The notes: generated from the letters alone by a model not told the origin. Shown: positions 1-9,295, numbered from the stretch's first letter. The stretch: DNA of 64,000 bases from Deltaproteobacteria bacterium IMCC39146 (GCA_030005635.1 JARUHP010000014.1:38805-102804), one strand, 5' to 3'. Program-made: numbers and translations.

Positions 1-2
1 GT

Positions 3-254
3 TGCGAGCGCGTCGTCACCAATCGGATCCCGGAATTTTTCGACACCGCCCTTAAACCTGAGGAAGAGCACTGGGTGCGTGCAACAGTTCAGGATAAGAC
101 CGAAGCGATCAAGGGCCAGGGGATCAAACTGCAATATTTTGCGGCGGCCTTCTCAACCATTCATAGCCCGACACAAAGAACCATTTACCTCTTCTGCTAT
201 CTGACAGGAACCGGGCGGAAGATGCAGGTTGAGGAATATCGGTACAGCAATTAA
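3..254 (+). CDS. C-terminal part of an unidentified protein (cut by window edge)
   Basis: An open frame runs from the window edge to a TAA at 252-254 and gives about 83 residues with no start codon inside the window. The sequence is mixed and soluble-looking, with an aromatic stretch near the end (IYLFCYLTGTG) and a basic and acidic tail. I recognise no domain. Stretches such as EEHWVRATVQDKTEAIKGQG suggest a real protein rather than chance. The next gene begins 17 nt downstream on the same strand, so the two may be cotranscribed. Function is unknown. Confidence 0.55.
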   Translation, partial: CERVVTNRIPEFFDTALKPEEEHWVRATVQDKTEAIKGQGIKLQYFAAAFSTIHSPTQRTIYLFCYLTGTGRKMQVEEYRYSN

Positions 255-270
255 AAGATAACGAGTGAGG

Positions 271-510
271 ATGTCTGACCAACCGACAGAGATTGAACAG
301 AAGATGATCGAGTTCGCCACCAAGACGGCGCTGACGGTTATGGGGGAACAGAACGAAACTTTCAAGAATGCTTTTGTCACAAGGATAGAATTGGTAAGTG
401 ATCAACTCTCAGACCGTCCGGTTGATCAGTTCACCAAGGAATATTTTGAAGAGCTAGTGCTTTTTAGAGGATCCCTGCCTCTACTCCACTGCAGAGGTGA
501 CCGAGGATAA
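271..510 (+). CDS. Small hypothetical protein, possibly frameshifted at its end
   Basis: The ATG at 271 follows a GAGTGAGG stretch that can serve as ribosome binding site, and the frame gives 79 residues. The first 65 or so look like a real acidic helical protein (IEQKMIEFATKTALTVMGEQ). The last 14 residues (RGSLPLLHCRGDRG) look out of character. From about 463 the +1 frame reads LEDPCLYSTAEVTEDKPRG and runs on into a hydrophobic segment (LKGLLLAASLLLG) before meeting the palindromic repeat at 579. A frameshift near 455-465 in an originally longer protein would explain this. No family recognised. Confidence 0.4.
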   Translation: MSDQPTEIEQKMIEFATKTALTVMGEQNETFKNAFVTRIELVSDQLSDRPVDQFTKEYFEELVLFRGSLPLLHCRGDRG

Positions 511-578
511 ACCGCGTGGTTTAAAGGGATTATTACTGGCGGCAAGCCTTCTGCTGGGGACGACAAGGAGTAGAACAT

Positions 579-685
579 TTAACGCAAAGTCGCTAAGAAC
601 AGCAAGAAAAGACGCAAAGAAAATCATTGGTTTTCCATACATTTCCCTTTGCGTCTTGCCTTTAAACTTTGCGTCTTTGCGTTAA
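579..685. repeat. Palindromic intergenic repeat, AACGCAAAG family, copy 1
   Basis: The left arm begins TTAACGCAAAGTCGC at 579 and the right arm ends GCGTCTTTGCGTTAA at 685. The arms are imperfect inverted repeats over about 44 nt, with the internal unit GACGCAAAG repeated in each arm. A second element of the same family lies at 25029-25127. It sits at the convergent 3' ends of the small plus-strand gene and the minus-strand DUF6178-like gene, so a termination role is possible. Confidence 0.7.
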
Positions 686-700
686 TCTTCTAAGGTTAGA

Positions 701-2362
701 TCAAATTTCTTCCAACTGCACAATCATCCCACCGATAAAACGCGGGTCGATATCTTCAAAGCCGATCGAGCAGAACTCTTCTTCCCAGATATCCAGACAG
801 TAGGTCGCAAAGTCACCGCCACCATCCATCAATGAACCAAGCCACCTCACCGTCTCTTCACGCAGGCGCGGATTGAGCACACCCGATTGGGAGACCATGC
901 CGTGCAGTCCGGCCAGTTCTTCTTCGGCGATCGGCAGCGGCTGGAAATCACGCCCCAGAAGTTTATTGGCCAGCGAGGTCAGGAAGAATTCCACCAGGGT
1001 AACATCATCAACATTATCCGGCTGGCACCCGGAGAGGTCGATCACGTTTGGATCCGGCATCGGGAAGTTTAGGACGTCTTCAAAGAGCTGCCGCTGGAGC
1101 TCCATCCTGCCCAGCCATTGTTCCACCATGCCGATTTCAGCAAGGCTGGCGAAGAGGCGCGTGCCTCCCTGAGTCGGATCGGCGACACCTTCAAAGAAGA
1201 ACGGTGGGAACTGGTGAAGAGCACTGAGACAAGCGCGTGCGTTGTGATCAAGATAAGGAGCAACGGAAGACTTGCCAATAATGTCGCCACGACGCTTCAA
1301 TCTCATCGTCAAGCTGAAGCCAAGGCGAAAGAGGTCTTCGCAGTAGCAATCGTTCATACAGGTTCTGGCTTCATCAACATCGGTACCGGCCAGCCAGGCC
1401 AGGCCCAGGTTGAGGTAAGCATCCACCTTGGCAACAACATTAGAAACCTGCTCAACATTACCCATATCGATGCGATCGGCAAGGATCACCTTGTTAACCA
1501 CGTTGGCCATCTCCCAGGCCAGGCCTTCATCGATTCCATCAGCGAGAACCTCGGCCAGCAGGCCCTTGGGACGCGCCAGCGTCAGGGTAAAGCCAGGAGC
1601 GCTGGTCTCACTCGTACCGGGAGCCAGCTTGACCGGGCGATCCTGACGATAGTCTTCGGGATTGAGCCAGGCGTAAACTTTTTGCGCCGTGAAAGGTTCC
1701 GGGATACCCATATCGAGTAAACGTCCGGTACGTTGCTGATAAACGCTCTCCACGATCAGCCCCATGGTTTCCGAACGAACCGCCTCCAGCAAGTAGACGA
1801 AAAACTCCGGGGAGAAGCTCTGCAGAACATCTAGAAGCTTTTCAAACAGCTTGGCGCTGTTCTCGGAATAGTAGGAGATCTCGTAGCCGCCATCGCGCTT
1901 CTTTGCATCAATGCGTGCGTCACTGTTCTCATCGGCTTCCGGCCCCGAAATGATATCCATTTCAGCCTTGAAGATCAGAACCAATTGTTCAAAGTTCATC
2001 TGCTGGAGAACATCGAAAACCTTTTCTTCTTCACCCTGCAAAAGAGTGATCAGCCAGCGATGTGTTTTATCGGAGTTGAACTGGTCACCCTCCCAGCAAT
2101 CGAGATCAAAAAAGCCGCTCCATTGCTCGGGAGTTGCCAGGCTCAAAAGCTCTGGTAAATGCTCAGGGCCACGCTCCACGGCTAGCAGATAAACTTCCTG
2201 TGCGGGGAGTTGAGCCATAAGCTCTTCACCATCGGGTGAATCAAGCAGCAATTCAGTCTTCTGCCGTGCATCCAGACAACGCAAGACATCGATCTGCTCA
2301 GCAGCTGTTAATTCTGAAAAGTCATTGATATTAATACTGGGCACAGAAGGCTTGATGGCCAT
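701..2362 (-). CDS. DUF6178-like protein
   Basis: A 553-residue soluble protein. The ATG at 2362 is chosen over an upstream GTG at 2395 because GGAG lies 8 nt before it, and the GTG has no such site. The N-terminal third contains ASPEQ-type, FFDLDCW and LLQGEEEKVFDVLQQMNFEQL segments, which I associate with the DUF6178 family of Desulfuromonadales and relatives. It is rich in Leu and Glu, predicted mostly helical, with no signal peptide or membrane segment. Function is unknown and I see no catalytic motif. It stands alone between the palindromic repeat at 579-685 and a gene-free stretch. Confidence 0.75.
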   Translation of the reverse strand: MAIKPSVPSININDFSELTAAEQIDVLRCLDARQKTELLLDSPDGEELMAQLPAQEVYLLAVERGPEHLPELLSLATPEQWSGFFDLDCWEGDQFNSDKTHRWLITLLQGEEEKVFDVLQQMNFEQLVLIFKAEMDIISGPEADENSDARIDAKKRDGGYEISYYSENSAKLFEKLLDVLQSFSPEFFVYLLEAVRSETMGLIVESVYQQRTGRLLDMGIPEPFTAQKVYAWLNPEDYRQDRPVKLAPGTSETSAPGFTLTLARPKGLLAEVLADGIDEGLAWEMANVVNKVILADRIDMGNVEQVSNVVAKVDAYLNLGLAWLAGTDVDEARTCMNDCYCEDLFRLGFSLTMRLKRRGDIIGKSSVAPYLDHNARACLSALHQFPPFFFEGVADPTQGGTRLFASLAEIGMVEQWLGRMELQRQLFEDVLNFPMPDPNVIDLSGCQPDNVDDVTLVEFFLTSLANKLLGRDFQPLPIAEEELAGLHGMVSQSGVLNPRLREETVRWLGSLMDGGGDFATYCLDIWEEEFCSIGFEDIDPRFIGGMIVQLEEI

Positions 2363-2621
2363 GGTCTGACTCCACTTGAGTTTAATAGGGAGCACAACTT
2401 AATCTATGTGTGGGTGTGGGTCAAGTTTACACAAGACAAAGGGTAACAGGAAAGTCGATGCCGACCGGAGGCTAGTACCGTGCGACACAGAAACTAAAGC
2501 ATCTTGCTTGTTCTTTGGCACGCCAACTGCGTTATGGCTTCGGTTAAATAGCCGTGCTATGGCTCTCAGACACGCCTTGTTGGTTCGGCACTCGCTACAA
2601 ATATGAGTCGAACTTTTTATT
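2363..2621. other. Gene-free stretch between the DUF6178-like gene and the polyferredoxin
   Basis: No convincing reading frame on either strand. It must hold the promoter of the DUF6178-like gene on the minus strand, but I see no clear -35/-10 pair. The segment 2515-2610 (ACGCCAACTGCGTTATGGC onward) does not look coding and could be a dispersed repeat, since it alternates short near-copies of GCTATGGC and GTTATGGC. I found no second copy in this window. Confidence 0.3.
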
Positions 2622-3623
2622 CTAATGCCCCAATCGCGAAGCCGCCGGAATCAGCTGACGATAATCATCGTAACTCAAGCTCGTCTGCCAGTGATCAGTC
2701 AGCATCCCGGTTAAGACCCCACCGCCAAAAAGCACCATCACGATCACCACGAACGCAACCCCCGGAACAGGTCGCTTCCAGAACGCCATCGACAGAGCAC
2801 CCTTTTCAGGACAATGACTGACACAAGTCAGGCAACCTGTACATTCTGGTGAGTGAATCTGCGCCTTGTGCTGCACGTCGATCTGGGCCGGGCAGGCACG
2901 ACTGCATATACCACAATCGATACACTTATCCGGGTAGCGGGAGACCTTGAAGGGGCTGAGCATACTCAGCAAGCCAAGCAGTGCACCATAAGGGCAGAGA
3001 TAACGGCACCAGAAGTTTTTATAAACAACAGACAGCAGCGAAAGCAGGGCAATCACCACCATGCTGGTCGTCGACATTGCGGTAAAGAAATGCAGCATCT
3101 TCACATCGGCAATCGCCCAGTAAGGCGCCTTGAGAAATTCTTTCATCGCGACAACCGGCATACCGAAGAGAATCAGCTTTACAAAAAAGAAGAGCAACGC
3201 ATACTTGGCAAACTGTAGGAAAAGATCGAACCCACGCCAGATGCGAAAATTTCGACCGAACAGTTTAACGCCAACTTTCCAGCTCACCTCAGAAAGTGTG
3301 CCGACCGGGCAGATGAAAGAGCAAAACGACTTCTTGGTCAAAAGTGCCATAGCCAGAAAGGTCAAAAAGAGCACCAGTGCCGCAGGATGCGTAGTGTCAA
3401 AGTGACCTGTGAACAACCAGGTTTTCAAGCTCACCAGCGCGCCGATCGGCAGAAAACCCTCAACACCCGGAGGGCGAGAATAATAACCCGCCTGTCCTGC
3501 CGTTTCGAAGTGGCGAACGAAGAGACCGAACTGGACACCCAAAAAGAGACACCAGCCGAGGAAAAGCCACTGGACCGTCAACCGCCAGGGGCTCGCTTTT
3601 TTCCAATTGATTATTTTATTCAT
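2622..3623 (-). CDS. Membrane-bound 4Fe-4S polyferredoxin (NapH/NosR/CcoG-like)
   Basis: A 333-residue membrane protein starting at MNKIINWKK. It has about five transmembrane segments and two membrane-edge cysteine motifs of the NapH/NosR type, CSFICPVGTL and CRYLCPYGAL. Two classical ferredoxin clusters follow, CIDCGICSRACP and CTGCLTCVSHCP, then a last membrane helix. Such proteins move electrons between quinols and periplasmic or cytoplasmic partners. No nitrate, nitrous oxide or cytochrome genes are next to it, so the partner is unknown. It follows lpd but is separated from it by a terminator-like hairpin, so it is probably a separate unit. A Shine-Dalgarno match is poor (GGAG 16 nt away), leaving some doubt about the start. 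Confidence 0.85.
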   Translation of the reverse strand: MNKIINWKKASPWRLTVQWLFLGWCLFLGVQFGLFVRHFETAGQAGYYSRPPGVEGFLPIGALVSLKTWLFTGHFDTTHPAALVLFLTFLAMALLTKKSFCSFICPVGTLSEVSWKVGVKLFGRNFRIWRGFDLFLQFAKYALLFFFVKLILFGMPVVAMKEFLKAPYWAIADVKMLHFFTAMSTTSMVVIALLSLLSVVYKNFWCRYLCPYGALLGLLSMLSPFKVSRYPDKCIDCGICSRACPAQIDVQHKAQIHSPECTGCLTCVSHCPEKGALSMAFWKRPVPGVAFVVIVMVLFGGGVLTGMLTDHWQTSLSYDDYRQLIPAASRLGH

Positions 3624-3686
3624 GATACGTTGAAGATACTCCGAATTGAGTATCAAAGAAATGACTTTGGTCAAATTTCCAAAATC

Positions 3687-3710
3687 GGGACACTTCGATT
3701 GAAGTGTCCC
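3687..3710 (-). terminator. Intrinsic terminator-like hairpin after lpd
   Basis: A perfect 10-bp stem GGGACACTTC/GAAGTGTCCC with a 4-nt loop lies 17 nt beyond the lpd stop. On the minus strand it is followed by GATTTTGG, a short T-rich tract. It would end the aceE-aceF-lpd transcript and separate it from the polyferredoxin gene. Confidence 0.65.
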
Positions 3711-3726
3711 GTAGAAGTGGCCCGGT

Positions 3727-5133
3727 TCAGCTTTTAAAGAGCATCTCAGCTGTTTCGTAGATCGTTTCTGAAAGAGTTGGATGCGGATGAATCGTCTTGC
3801 GCAAATCTTCACTAACCGCTGCCATCTCCAACGCCAGCACCCCTTCTGCGATCAACTCCCCCGCTCCGGGGCCGGCAACGGCCACGCCGAGCAAGCGATC
3901 GGTCTCCGGATCAATAATCAGCTTGGTCATACCATCATCGCGACCGAGGGTTAGCGTGCGGCCGTTGCTGCGCCAGGGCATTTTAGCCGTTTTGACCTTG
4001 ATTTTTTGTTCACGGGCTTCAGTTTCTGTCAGGCCGCACCAGGCGATCTCAGGATCGGTAAAGACCACGGCCGGAATCGCGCGTGGGTCAAACGCAGCTT
4101 TTCTGCCCGCAACAACCTCGGCGGCAACATTGGCTTCGGCGTACGCTTTATGGGCCAGCATAGGTTCACCGGCAATATCACCAATCGCAAAGATGTGCTC
4201 TTCTGCTGTCCGCATCTGAGCATCCACCTCAATAAAGCCCTTATCGTCGACCTTAATGGCCGTATTCTCAAACTCCAGATTCTCACTGTTTGGCTTGCGA
4301 CCTATAGCGATCAGAACCTTGGAGAAAAGGCTTTTCGTCGCTTCACCCTTTTTATCCTCGACAGTCACCATCACACCATTTTTCTGCTCTTTCAAATCGG
4401 TAACGCGGGTGTTCAGTTTGATCTCGGCAAACTTTTTACCGAGCCGTCTCTTCAGCACCGAAACCAGATCACGATCACAACCCGGAAGCAGACCATCGGT
4501 CATCTCCACGACCGAGACCTTGCTGCCAAGAGCAACATAGGCTGAACCGAGTTCCAAACCGATATAACCACCGCCGACAACCAGCAACGAAGAAGGAATA
4601 TCCGGGATTTCTAGGGCCCCTGTGGAATCAATAATTTTGGTGCTACCTGCCGCCACACCCGGCAGCATGATTGGTCGTGAACCGGTGGCGAGAATAGCTT
4701 TTTCGAAGGACATCTCACCCGTGGTGCCGTCAGCGGCTGTCACCGTTAAAGTTTTCGCGTTCTTAAACTTTGCCATGCCTCGAACATAGGTGATTTTCTG
4801 TTTTACGACTTTTCCGCCGAGACCGCCGGTCAACTTGCCGATGACTTCGTCTTTCCAGCTACGCACCCGGTCAAGATCGATTTGAGGTTTTTTGAAGGTG
4901 ATGCCTATTTCTGTAGCTTCTTCCGCTTCTGCAACCAACTTGGCGACGTGGAGCAAAGCCTTCGACGGAATGCAGCCACGATGCAGGCAGACGCCTCCCG
5001 GGTTTGCCTCCGGATCAATCAGGGTGACATTCAAGCCCAGTTCTACAGCCTTGAAGGCGGCTGCATATCCTCCCGGGCCTGCTCCTATGACAACCAGTTG
5101 CGCACTGGCGGGGATCTTTTCTAGGTTACTCAC
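3727..5133 (-). CDS. lpd: Dihydrolipoyl dehydrogenase (E3)
   Basis: A 468-residue FAD flavoprotein that reoxidises dihydrolipoamide on E2 and passes electrons to NAD+. The N-terminal FAD-binding motif VIGAGPGGYAAA is at residues 15-26, and the redox-active cysteines are C49 and C54 in CLHRGCIPSK. A second nucleotide-binding motif (VVGGGYIGLELGSAY) occurs mid-protein, and the C-terminal HPHPTLSE motif provides the catalytic His. The start is GTG at 5133 with AAGGA 7 nt upstream, only 4 nt after the aceF stop. It is therefore the third gene of the pyruvate dehydrogenase operon. Confidence 0.97.
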   Translation of the reverse strand: MSNLEKIPASAQLVVIGAGPGGYAAAFKAVELGLNVTLIDPEANPGGVCLHRGCIPSKALLHVAKLVAEAEEATEIGITFKKPQIDLDRVRSWKDEVIGKLTGGLGGKVVKQKITYVRGMAKFKNAKTLTVTAADGTTGEMSFEKAILATGSRPIMLPGVAAGSTKIIDSTGALEIPDIPSSLLVVGGGYIGLELGSAYVALGSKVSVVEMTDGLLPGCDRDLVSVLKRRLGKKFAEIKLNTRVTDLKEQKNGVMVTVEDKKGEATKSLFSKVLIAIGRKPNSENLEFENTAIKVDDKGFIEVDAQMRTAEEHIFAIGDIAGEPMLAHKAYAEANVAAEVVAGRKAAFDPRAIPAVVFTDPEIAWCGLTETEAREQKIKVKTAKMPWRSNGRTLTLGRDDGMTKLIIDPETDRLLGVAVAGPGAGELIAEGVLALEMAAVSEDLRKTIHPHPTLSETIYETAEMLFKS

Positions 5134-5137
5134 ATCA

Positions 5138-6475
5138 TCATCCTTTCATGACCAGGTTCAGAGGGTTTTCTAGAGCCTCACAAATCCAGCGTAGGAAACG
5201 GGCACCATCGGCACCGTCAACGACGCGGTGGTCATAGGTCAGGGAAAGCGGCATGATCAGTTGTGGGACAAACTGGTTACCATCCCACACCGGCTGCATT
5301 GAAGCGGTCGAAATACCTAGAATGGCTACCTGGGGGGCATAAACGATCGGCGTAAAAGAGGTTCCGCCAACCCCACCGAGATTACTGATGGTAAAGGTTC
5401 CACCTTCCATATCGGCCGGACTGATTTTGCGCTCTCGGGTCTTCTCGGCAAGTCCGTTCAGCTCCGTGGCGAGTCGTTCGATACCTTTCTCATCGGCATC
5501 ACGAATCACAGGCACAAGCAAGCCACCGGGGGTATCAACAGCAACGCCTATATGTACATAATCTTTCAACACAAGCTCTTTATTTGCCAGGTCCAGACTG
5601 CTATTGACACCCGGAAACGCCTTAAGCGCTGCAGCACAGACCTTGACCATGATGGCTGTCATGGTCAAACGATTTTCAGCGCTGGCGCGCTGGTTGGTCT
5701 TCTGGCGAAACGCCTCGATCTCTGTGATCTGAGCATTGTCATACTGAGTGACCATGGGGATCGTCGACCAGGCATAGCCCATGGAGTCAGCAGTTAATTC
5801 ACGAACCCGAGACAGCGGCTCACGACGGATCGTTCCCCAACGGCTGAAGTCCGGTAATGGCCGCTGGGCGTGCAACCCGGGGAACTCTCCCACCACCGAA
5901 GGAACAGAGCCACCCCCGGTTATGCGCTGCATGGTTTCGCGAACGAAATTGCGCACATCATCTTCACTGATACGTGCACCGGGGCCCGTGCCCTGGACCT
6001 GGTAAATATCGACGCCAAGGTCACGCGCTAACCGCCGCACGGAAGGAGCCGCAGGGGCAACAAGGTCATTGCGTCGGACAGTGTTCAGATCAACTTGAGG
6101 TCCATCAGGCGGCGGTGTAGAAGAAGCCGGGGGCTCAGCGGCCGCTGTCTGTTCAACAACAACGGTAGATACAGGCTCTGCCTCAACGACAGGTGCGGGA
6201 ATGTCTTCACTGACACTCTCCGGTGCTTCGACCTCTTCGGAGGACTCCAGAACCATGATAACTGCATCAATCGCCACACGGTCACCTTCTGTCACCAGAA
6301 TTTCTGTGATTTTGCCTGCGTAGCTCGAGGGAACCTCGACAACCGCTTTGTCAGTCTCCAACTCCAGCAGAGTCTGCTCCACTTCAACGCTATCGCCGAC
6401 AGCAACAGTGATACTAACTACGGTTCCTTCAGTGACACCTTCTGAAACGGCAGGAACTCTAATCTCGTGTTTCAT
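5138..6475 (-). CDS. aceF: Pyruvate dehydrogenase E2, dihydrolipoamide acetyltransferase
   Basis: A 445-residue E2 core protein that transfers the acetyl group from lipoamide to CoA. It has a single N-terminal lipoyl domain with the lipoylated lysine K43 in ETDKAVVEV, then a Pro/Ala/Glu-rich linker. The peripheral-subunit-binding domain follows (APSVRRLARDLGVDIYQV), then the catalytic domain with the DHRVVDG motif (H416, D420). E. coli AceF has three lipoyl domains, so this is the one-domain form. GAGGAAAACT before the ATG is a good ribosome site. It lies between aceE and lpd in one operon. Confidence 0.96.
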   Translation of the reverse strand: MKHEIRVPAVSEGVTEGTVVSITVAVGDSVEVEQTLLELETDKAVVEVPSSYAGKITEILVTEGDRVAIDAVIMVLESSEEVEAPESVSEDIPAPVVEAEPVSTVVVEQTAAAEPPASSTPPPDGPQVDLNTVRRNDLVAPAAPSVRRLARDLGVDIYQVQGTGPGARISEDDVRNFVRETMQRITGGGSVPSVVGEFPGLHAQRPLPDFSRWGTIRREPLSRVRELTADSMGYAWSTIPMVTQYDNAQITEIEAFRQKTNQRASAENRLTMTAIMVKVCAAALKAFPGVNSSLDLANKELVLKDYVHIGVAVDTPGGLLVPVIRDADEKGIERLATELNGLAEKTRERKISPADMEGGTFTISNLGGVGGTSFTPIVYAPQVAILGISTASMQPVWDGNQFVPQLIMPLSLTYDHRVVDGADGARFLRWICEALENPLNLVMKG

Positions 6476-6534
6476 AGTTTTCCTCTATATGAGTCGTGAT
6501 CAGTCATTATTTACAAGCGTGGGACAGTCCCCGT

Positions 6535-9219
6535 CTAATCAGTATGAGGGTTTAACTTGCCTGAATCGATTTTCAAATCAACAATAGCTTTGGCCACCGC
6601 GTCATTGCTGACTTCACCTGCATCAGCCAGCTGCTTCAGGGTCGCAACAACGATGTAGCGGGCGTCGACCTCAAAGAAGTCACGCAAACGCTCACGGCTG
6701 TCGCTACGACCAAAACCATCGGTACCCAAACAATACAAAGGCGCAGGGAACCACGCTGACACAGCCGCCGGCAGAAGCTTCATATAATCCGAAGCCGCGA
6801 CAAAGACGCCCTTCTCCTTGGCGAGGAGACTGCTGACATATGGGACTTTCGCTTTCTTTTTCGGGTTCAACAGGTTCCAGCGCTCGCACTCAACGCTATC
6901 CTGGTAAAGCTCTTTATAGCTGGTCACACTCCAGACATCGGCGGCAACACCATAGTCATCTTCCAGAATCTTCTGCGCTTTGATCGTTTCATTGAGAATG
7001 GCGCCGCTGCCGAGCAGATGAGCTTTGCTTTTGCTCTTTTTCAAATTTGAAGGTTTGAACTTGTACATGCCCTTGATGATACCTTCGCGCACGCCCTTAC
7101 CTTTCGGCATCGGCGGCATCAGGTAGGTCTCGTTCATCACCGTGAGGTAGTAAATCAGGTCCTCCTGATGACAGTACATGCGGGTCAAACCGTCATGAAT
7201 GATCACGGCCATTTCATAAGCAAATGCCGGGTCATAGGCCTTGACCTTGGTGGGCGTCATCGCCAGGACATGACTGTGCCCGTCCTGATGCTGCAAACCC
7301 TCACCGGCCAGGGTGGTGCGGCCAGAAGTTGCACCGATCAGAAAGCCCCGGGCCCGGCTGTCGCAAGCCTGCCAAATCTGGTCACCAACCCTCTGGAAAC
7401 CGAACATTGAGTAAAAAGTGTAAAAGGGAATGGTCTGTACACCGTTGCTGGAATGTGAGGTTCCGGCAGCAATGAAACTGGCCATTGATCCGGCTTCACT
7501 CAGGCCTTCTTCGAGAATGGCGCCGGTTTTTTTCTCATTGTAATGCAGCAGGCTGCCTTTATCGACCGGCTCATAGAGCTGCCCCGCGTGGCTGTAGATT
7601 CCGGCCTGTCTGAAGAGCGCTTCCATACCGAAGGTACGAGCCTCGTCGGGCACGATCGGCACAATCAACTTACCGAGCTCCGGATCACGCAGCAGCTTGG
7701 CCAGCAGATGCACGTAAGCCATGGTCGTTGCCAGCTCGCGATCACCTGAGCCATCAAGGTACTCACGGATCAGACCATCGGTCTGGCAGGCAATGGGCGC
7801 CTGGCCTGAAAAACGTTTTGGCAAGGAGCCACCAAGTTCAGCACGCCGCTCTTTGAGGTACACCATTTCAGGACTGTCTTCGGCGGGCTTGTAGAATGGA
7901 GCTTCAGCAATCTCACTGTCACTGACCGGAATATTGAAGCGCGTACGGAACTCTTTCAGCTCGTCTTCATTGAGTTTTTTCTGCGAGTGGGTGATGTTCT
8001 TGCCCTCACCCGCCTCACCGAGGCCATAACCCTTGATGGTATGCGCCAGGATTACGGTTGGCTTCTCATCCTGAGAGATTGCATTCTTGTAAGCAGCGTA
8101 GACCTTATCAGGGTCGTGACCACCACGGGTCAGGCGTCCCAGTTGCTCGTCACTGTAACCCTCGACGAGTTTCAAGAGTTCAGGATATTTACCAAAGAAA
8201 TGTTCACGGACGTAATCGCCTTTTTTAAGAGTGAAATTTTGCATCTCACCATCGAGGACTTCGTCCATACGTTTGACCAGCAGGCCTGTATCGTCCTTTT
8301 CAAGTAGGTGATCCCAGTCATCGCCCCAGATCACCTTGATGACGTTCCAACCTGCACCACGGAAAGCTGCTTCCAGTTCCTGAATAATTTTACCATTGCC
8401 GCGCACAGGACCATCCAGACGCTGCAGGTTGCAATTGATGACAAAGATCAGGTTGTTGAGTTTCTCCCGTGACGCCAGAGTGATGGCACCGAGCGATTCA
8501 GGCTCATCCATCTCGCCATCACCGAGCATTGCCCAGACTTTACGTCCGCTTGATTTGCGCAAGCCACGATCAACCAGGTAATGATTAAAGCGGGCCTGAT
8601 AGATCGCAGAGATCGCAGTCAGGCCCATGGAGACCGTCGGGAACTCCCAGAAATCCGGCATCAAGAAAGGATGAGGATAGGAAGAGAGACCACCTTCCGG
8701 AGCCAGCTCATTCCGAAAACGACTCAGGTCTTCACTGCTGAGGCGGCCTTCAAGAAAAGCCCGAGCGTAGACACCCGGCGCGGCATGTCCCTGAAAATAC
8801 ACCATGTCACCAAGAAACGCGTCTGTGCGCCCTCGCCAAAAATGGTTGAAGCCAACTTCCCAGAGGGTTGCAACCGAGGCATAAGTTGAGATATGGCCAC
8901 CGATCCCGGTGCTCTCACGATTGGCGCGAACCACCATGGCCATGGCGTTCCAGCGGATGATCGACTTGATACGTCGCTCGATCTCACGGTTGCCCGGGAA
9001 AACCGGTTGTTGATTCTTGGGAATCGTATTGATGTAAGGGGTGTTGGCAGTAAAGGGAACACTGACCCCCTGCTCCTGGGCCCGCACCTGCAGAAGGCGC
9101 AACAACTCCTGGACCCGCTCCTCGCCTTGGGTCTGTAAAACATAGTCGAGTGATTCACGCCACTCGGCATTCTCAATATCCAGTAAAGAATCAGTTATTT
9201 TACGATCATTTGAAGTCAT
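6535..9219 (-). CDS. aceE: Pyruvate dehydrogenase E1, homodimeric type
   Basis: An 894-residue thiamine-diphosphate enzyme (E. coli AceE is 887) that decarboxylates pyruvate and acetylates the E2 lipoyl group. Recognisable stretches are GGHISTYASVATLWEVGFNHF, the ThDP/Mg region GDGEMDEPES, and HTIKGYGLG. I prefer the ATG at 9219 (MTSNDRK) because GAGGAG lies 9 nt before it; a TTG at 9228 would sit on top of that site. It is the first gene of aceE-aceF-lpd, preceded by two inverted repeats that could be operators (9281 and 9321). Confidence 0.97.
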   Translation of the reverse strand: MTSNDRKITDSLLDIENAEWRESLDYVLQTQGEERVQELLRLLQVRAQEQGVSVPFTANTPYINTIPKNQQPVFPGNREIERRIKSIIRWNAMAMVVRANRESTGIGGHISTYASVATLWEVGFNHFWRGRTDAFLGDMVYFQGHAAPGVYARAFLEGRLSSEDLSRFRNELAPEGGLSSYPHPFLMPDFWEFPTVSMGLTAISAIYQARFNHYLVDRGLRKSSGRKVWAMLGDGEMDEPESLGAITLASREKLNNLIFVINCNLQRLDGPVRGNGKIIQELEAAFRGAGWNVIKVIWGDDWDHLLEKDDTGLLVKRMDEVLDGEMQNFTLKKGDYVREHFFGKYPELLKLVEGYSDEQLGRLTRGGHDPDKVYAAYKNAISQDEKPTVILAHTIKGYGLGEAGEGKNITHSQKKLNEDELKEFRTRFNIPVSDSEIAEAPFYKPAEDSPEMVYLKERRAELGGSLPKRFSGQAPIACQTDGLIREYLDGSGDRELATTMAYVHLLAKLLRDPELGKLIVPIVPDEARTFGMEALFRQAGIYSHAGQLYEPVDKGSLLHYNEKKTGAILEEGLSEAGSMASFIAAGTSHSSNGVQTIPFYTFYSMFGFQRVGDQIWQACDSRARGFLIGATSGRTTLAGEGLQHQDGHSHVLAMTPTKVKAYDPAFAYEMAVIIHDGLTRMYCHQEDLIYYLTVMNETYLMPPMPKGKGVREGIIKGMYKFKPSNLKKSKSKAHLLGSGAILNETIKAQKILEDDYGVAADVWSVTSYKELYQDSVECERWNLLNPKKKAKVPYVSSLLAKEKGVFVAASDYMKLLPAAVSAWFPAPLYCLGTDGFGRSDSRERLRDFFEVDARYIVVATLKQLADAGEVSNDAVAKAIVDLKIDSGKLNPHTD

Positions 9220-9280
9220 CTTTTCCAACTCCTCACCTATAATGAAAGCGTATAAGCCTTACGCTGTCAGCAGAGTAATC

Positions 9281-9295
9281 TGACAAACTTTGTCA
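9281..9295. promoter_or_regulatory. Perfect 15-bp palindrome upstream of aceE, candidate operator
   Basis: TGACAAACTTTGTCA is a perfect inverted repeat with 7-bp arms around one central base. It lies 62 nt before the aceE start codon, inside the leader or promoter. It does not match the PdhR site as I recall it. A repressor or activator site is the likeliest reading, though the protein is unknown. Confidence 0.45.

Noticed and set aside
9281..9295. FNR/CRP or Rex operator reading of the aceE palindrome
   Set aside because: The half-sites TGACAAA do not match TTGAT, TGTGA or TTGTGA half-sites with the right spacing.
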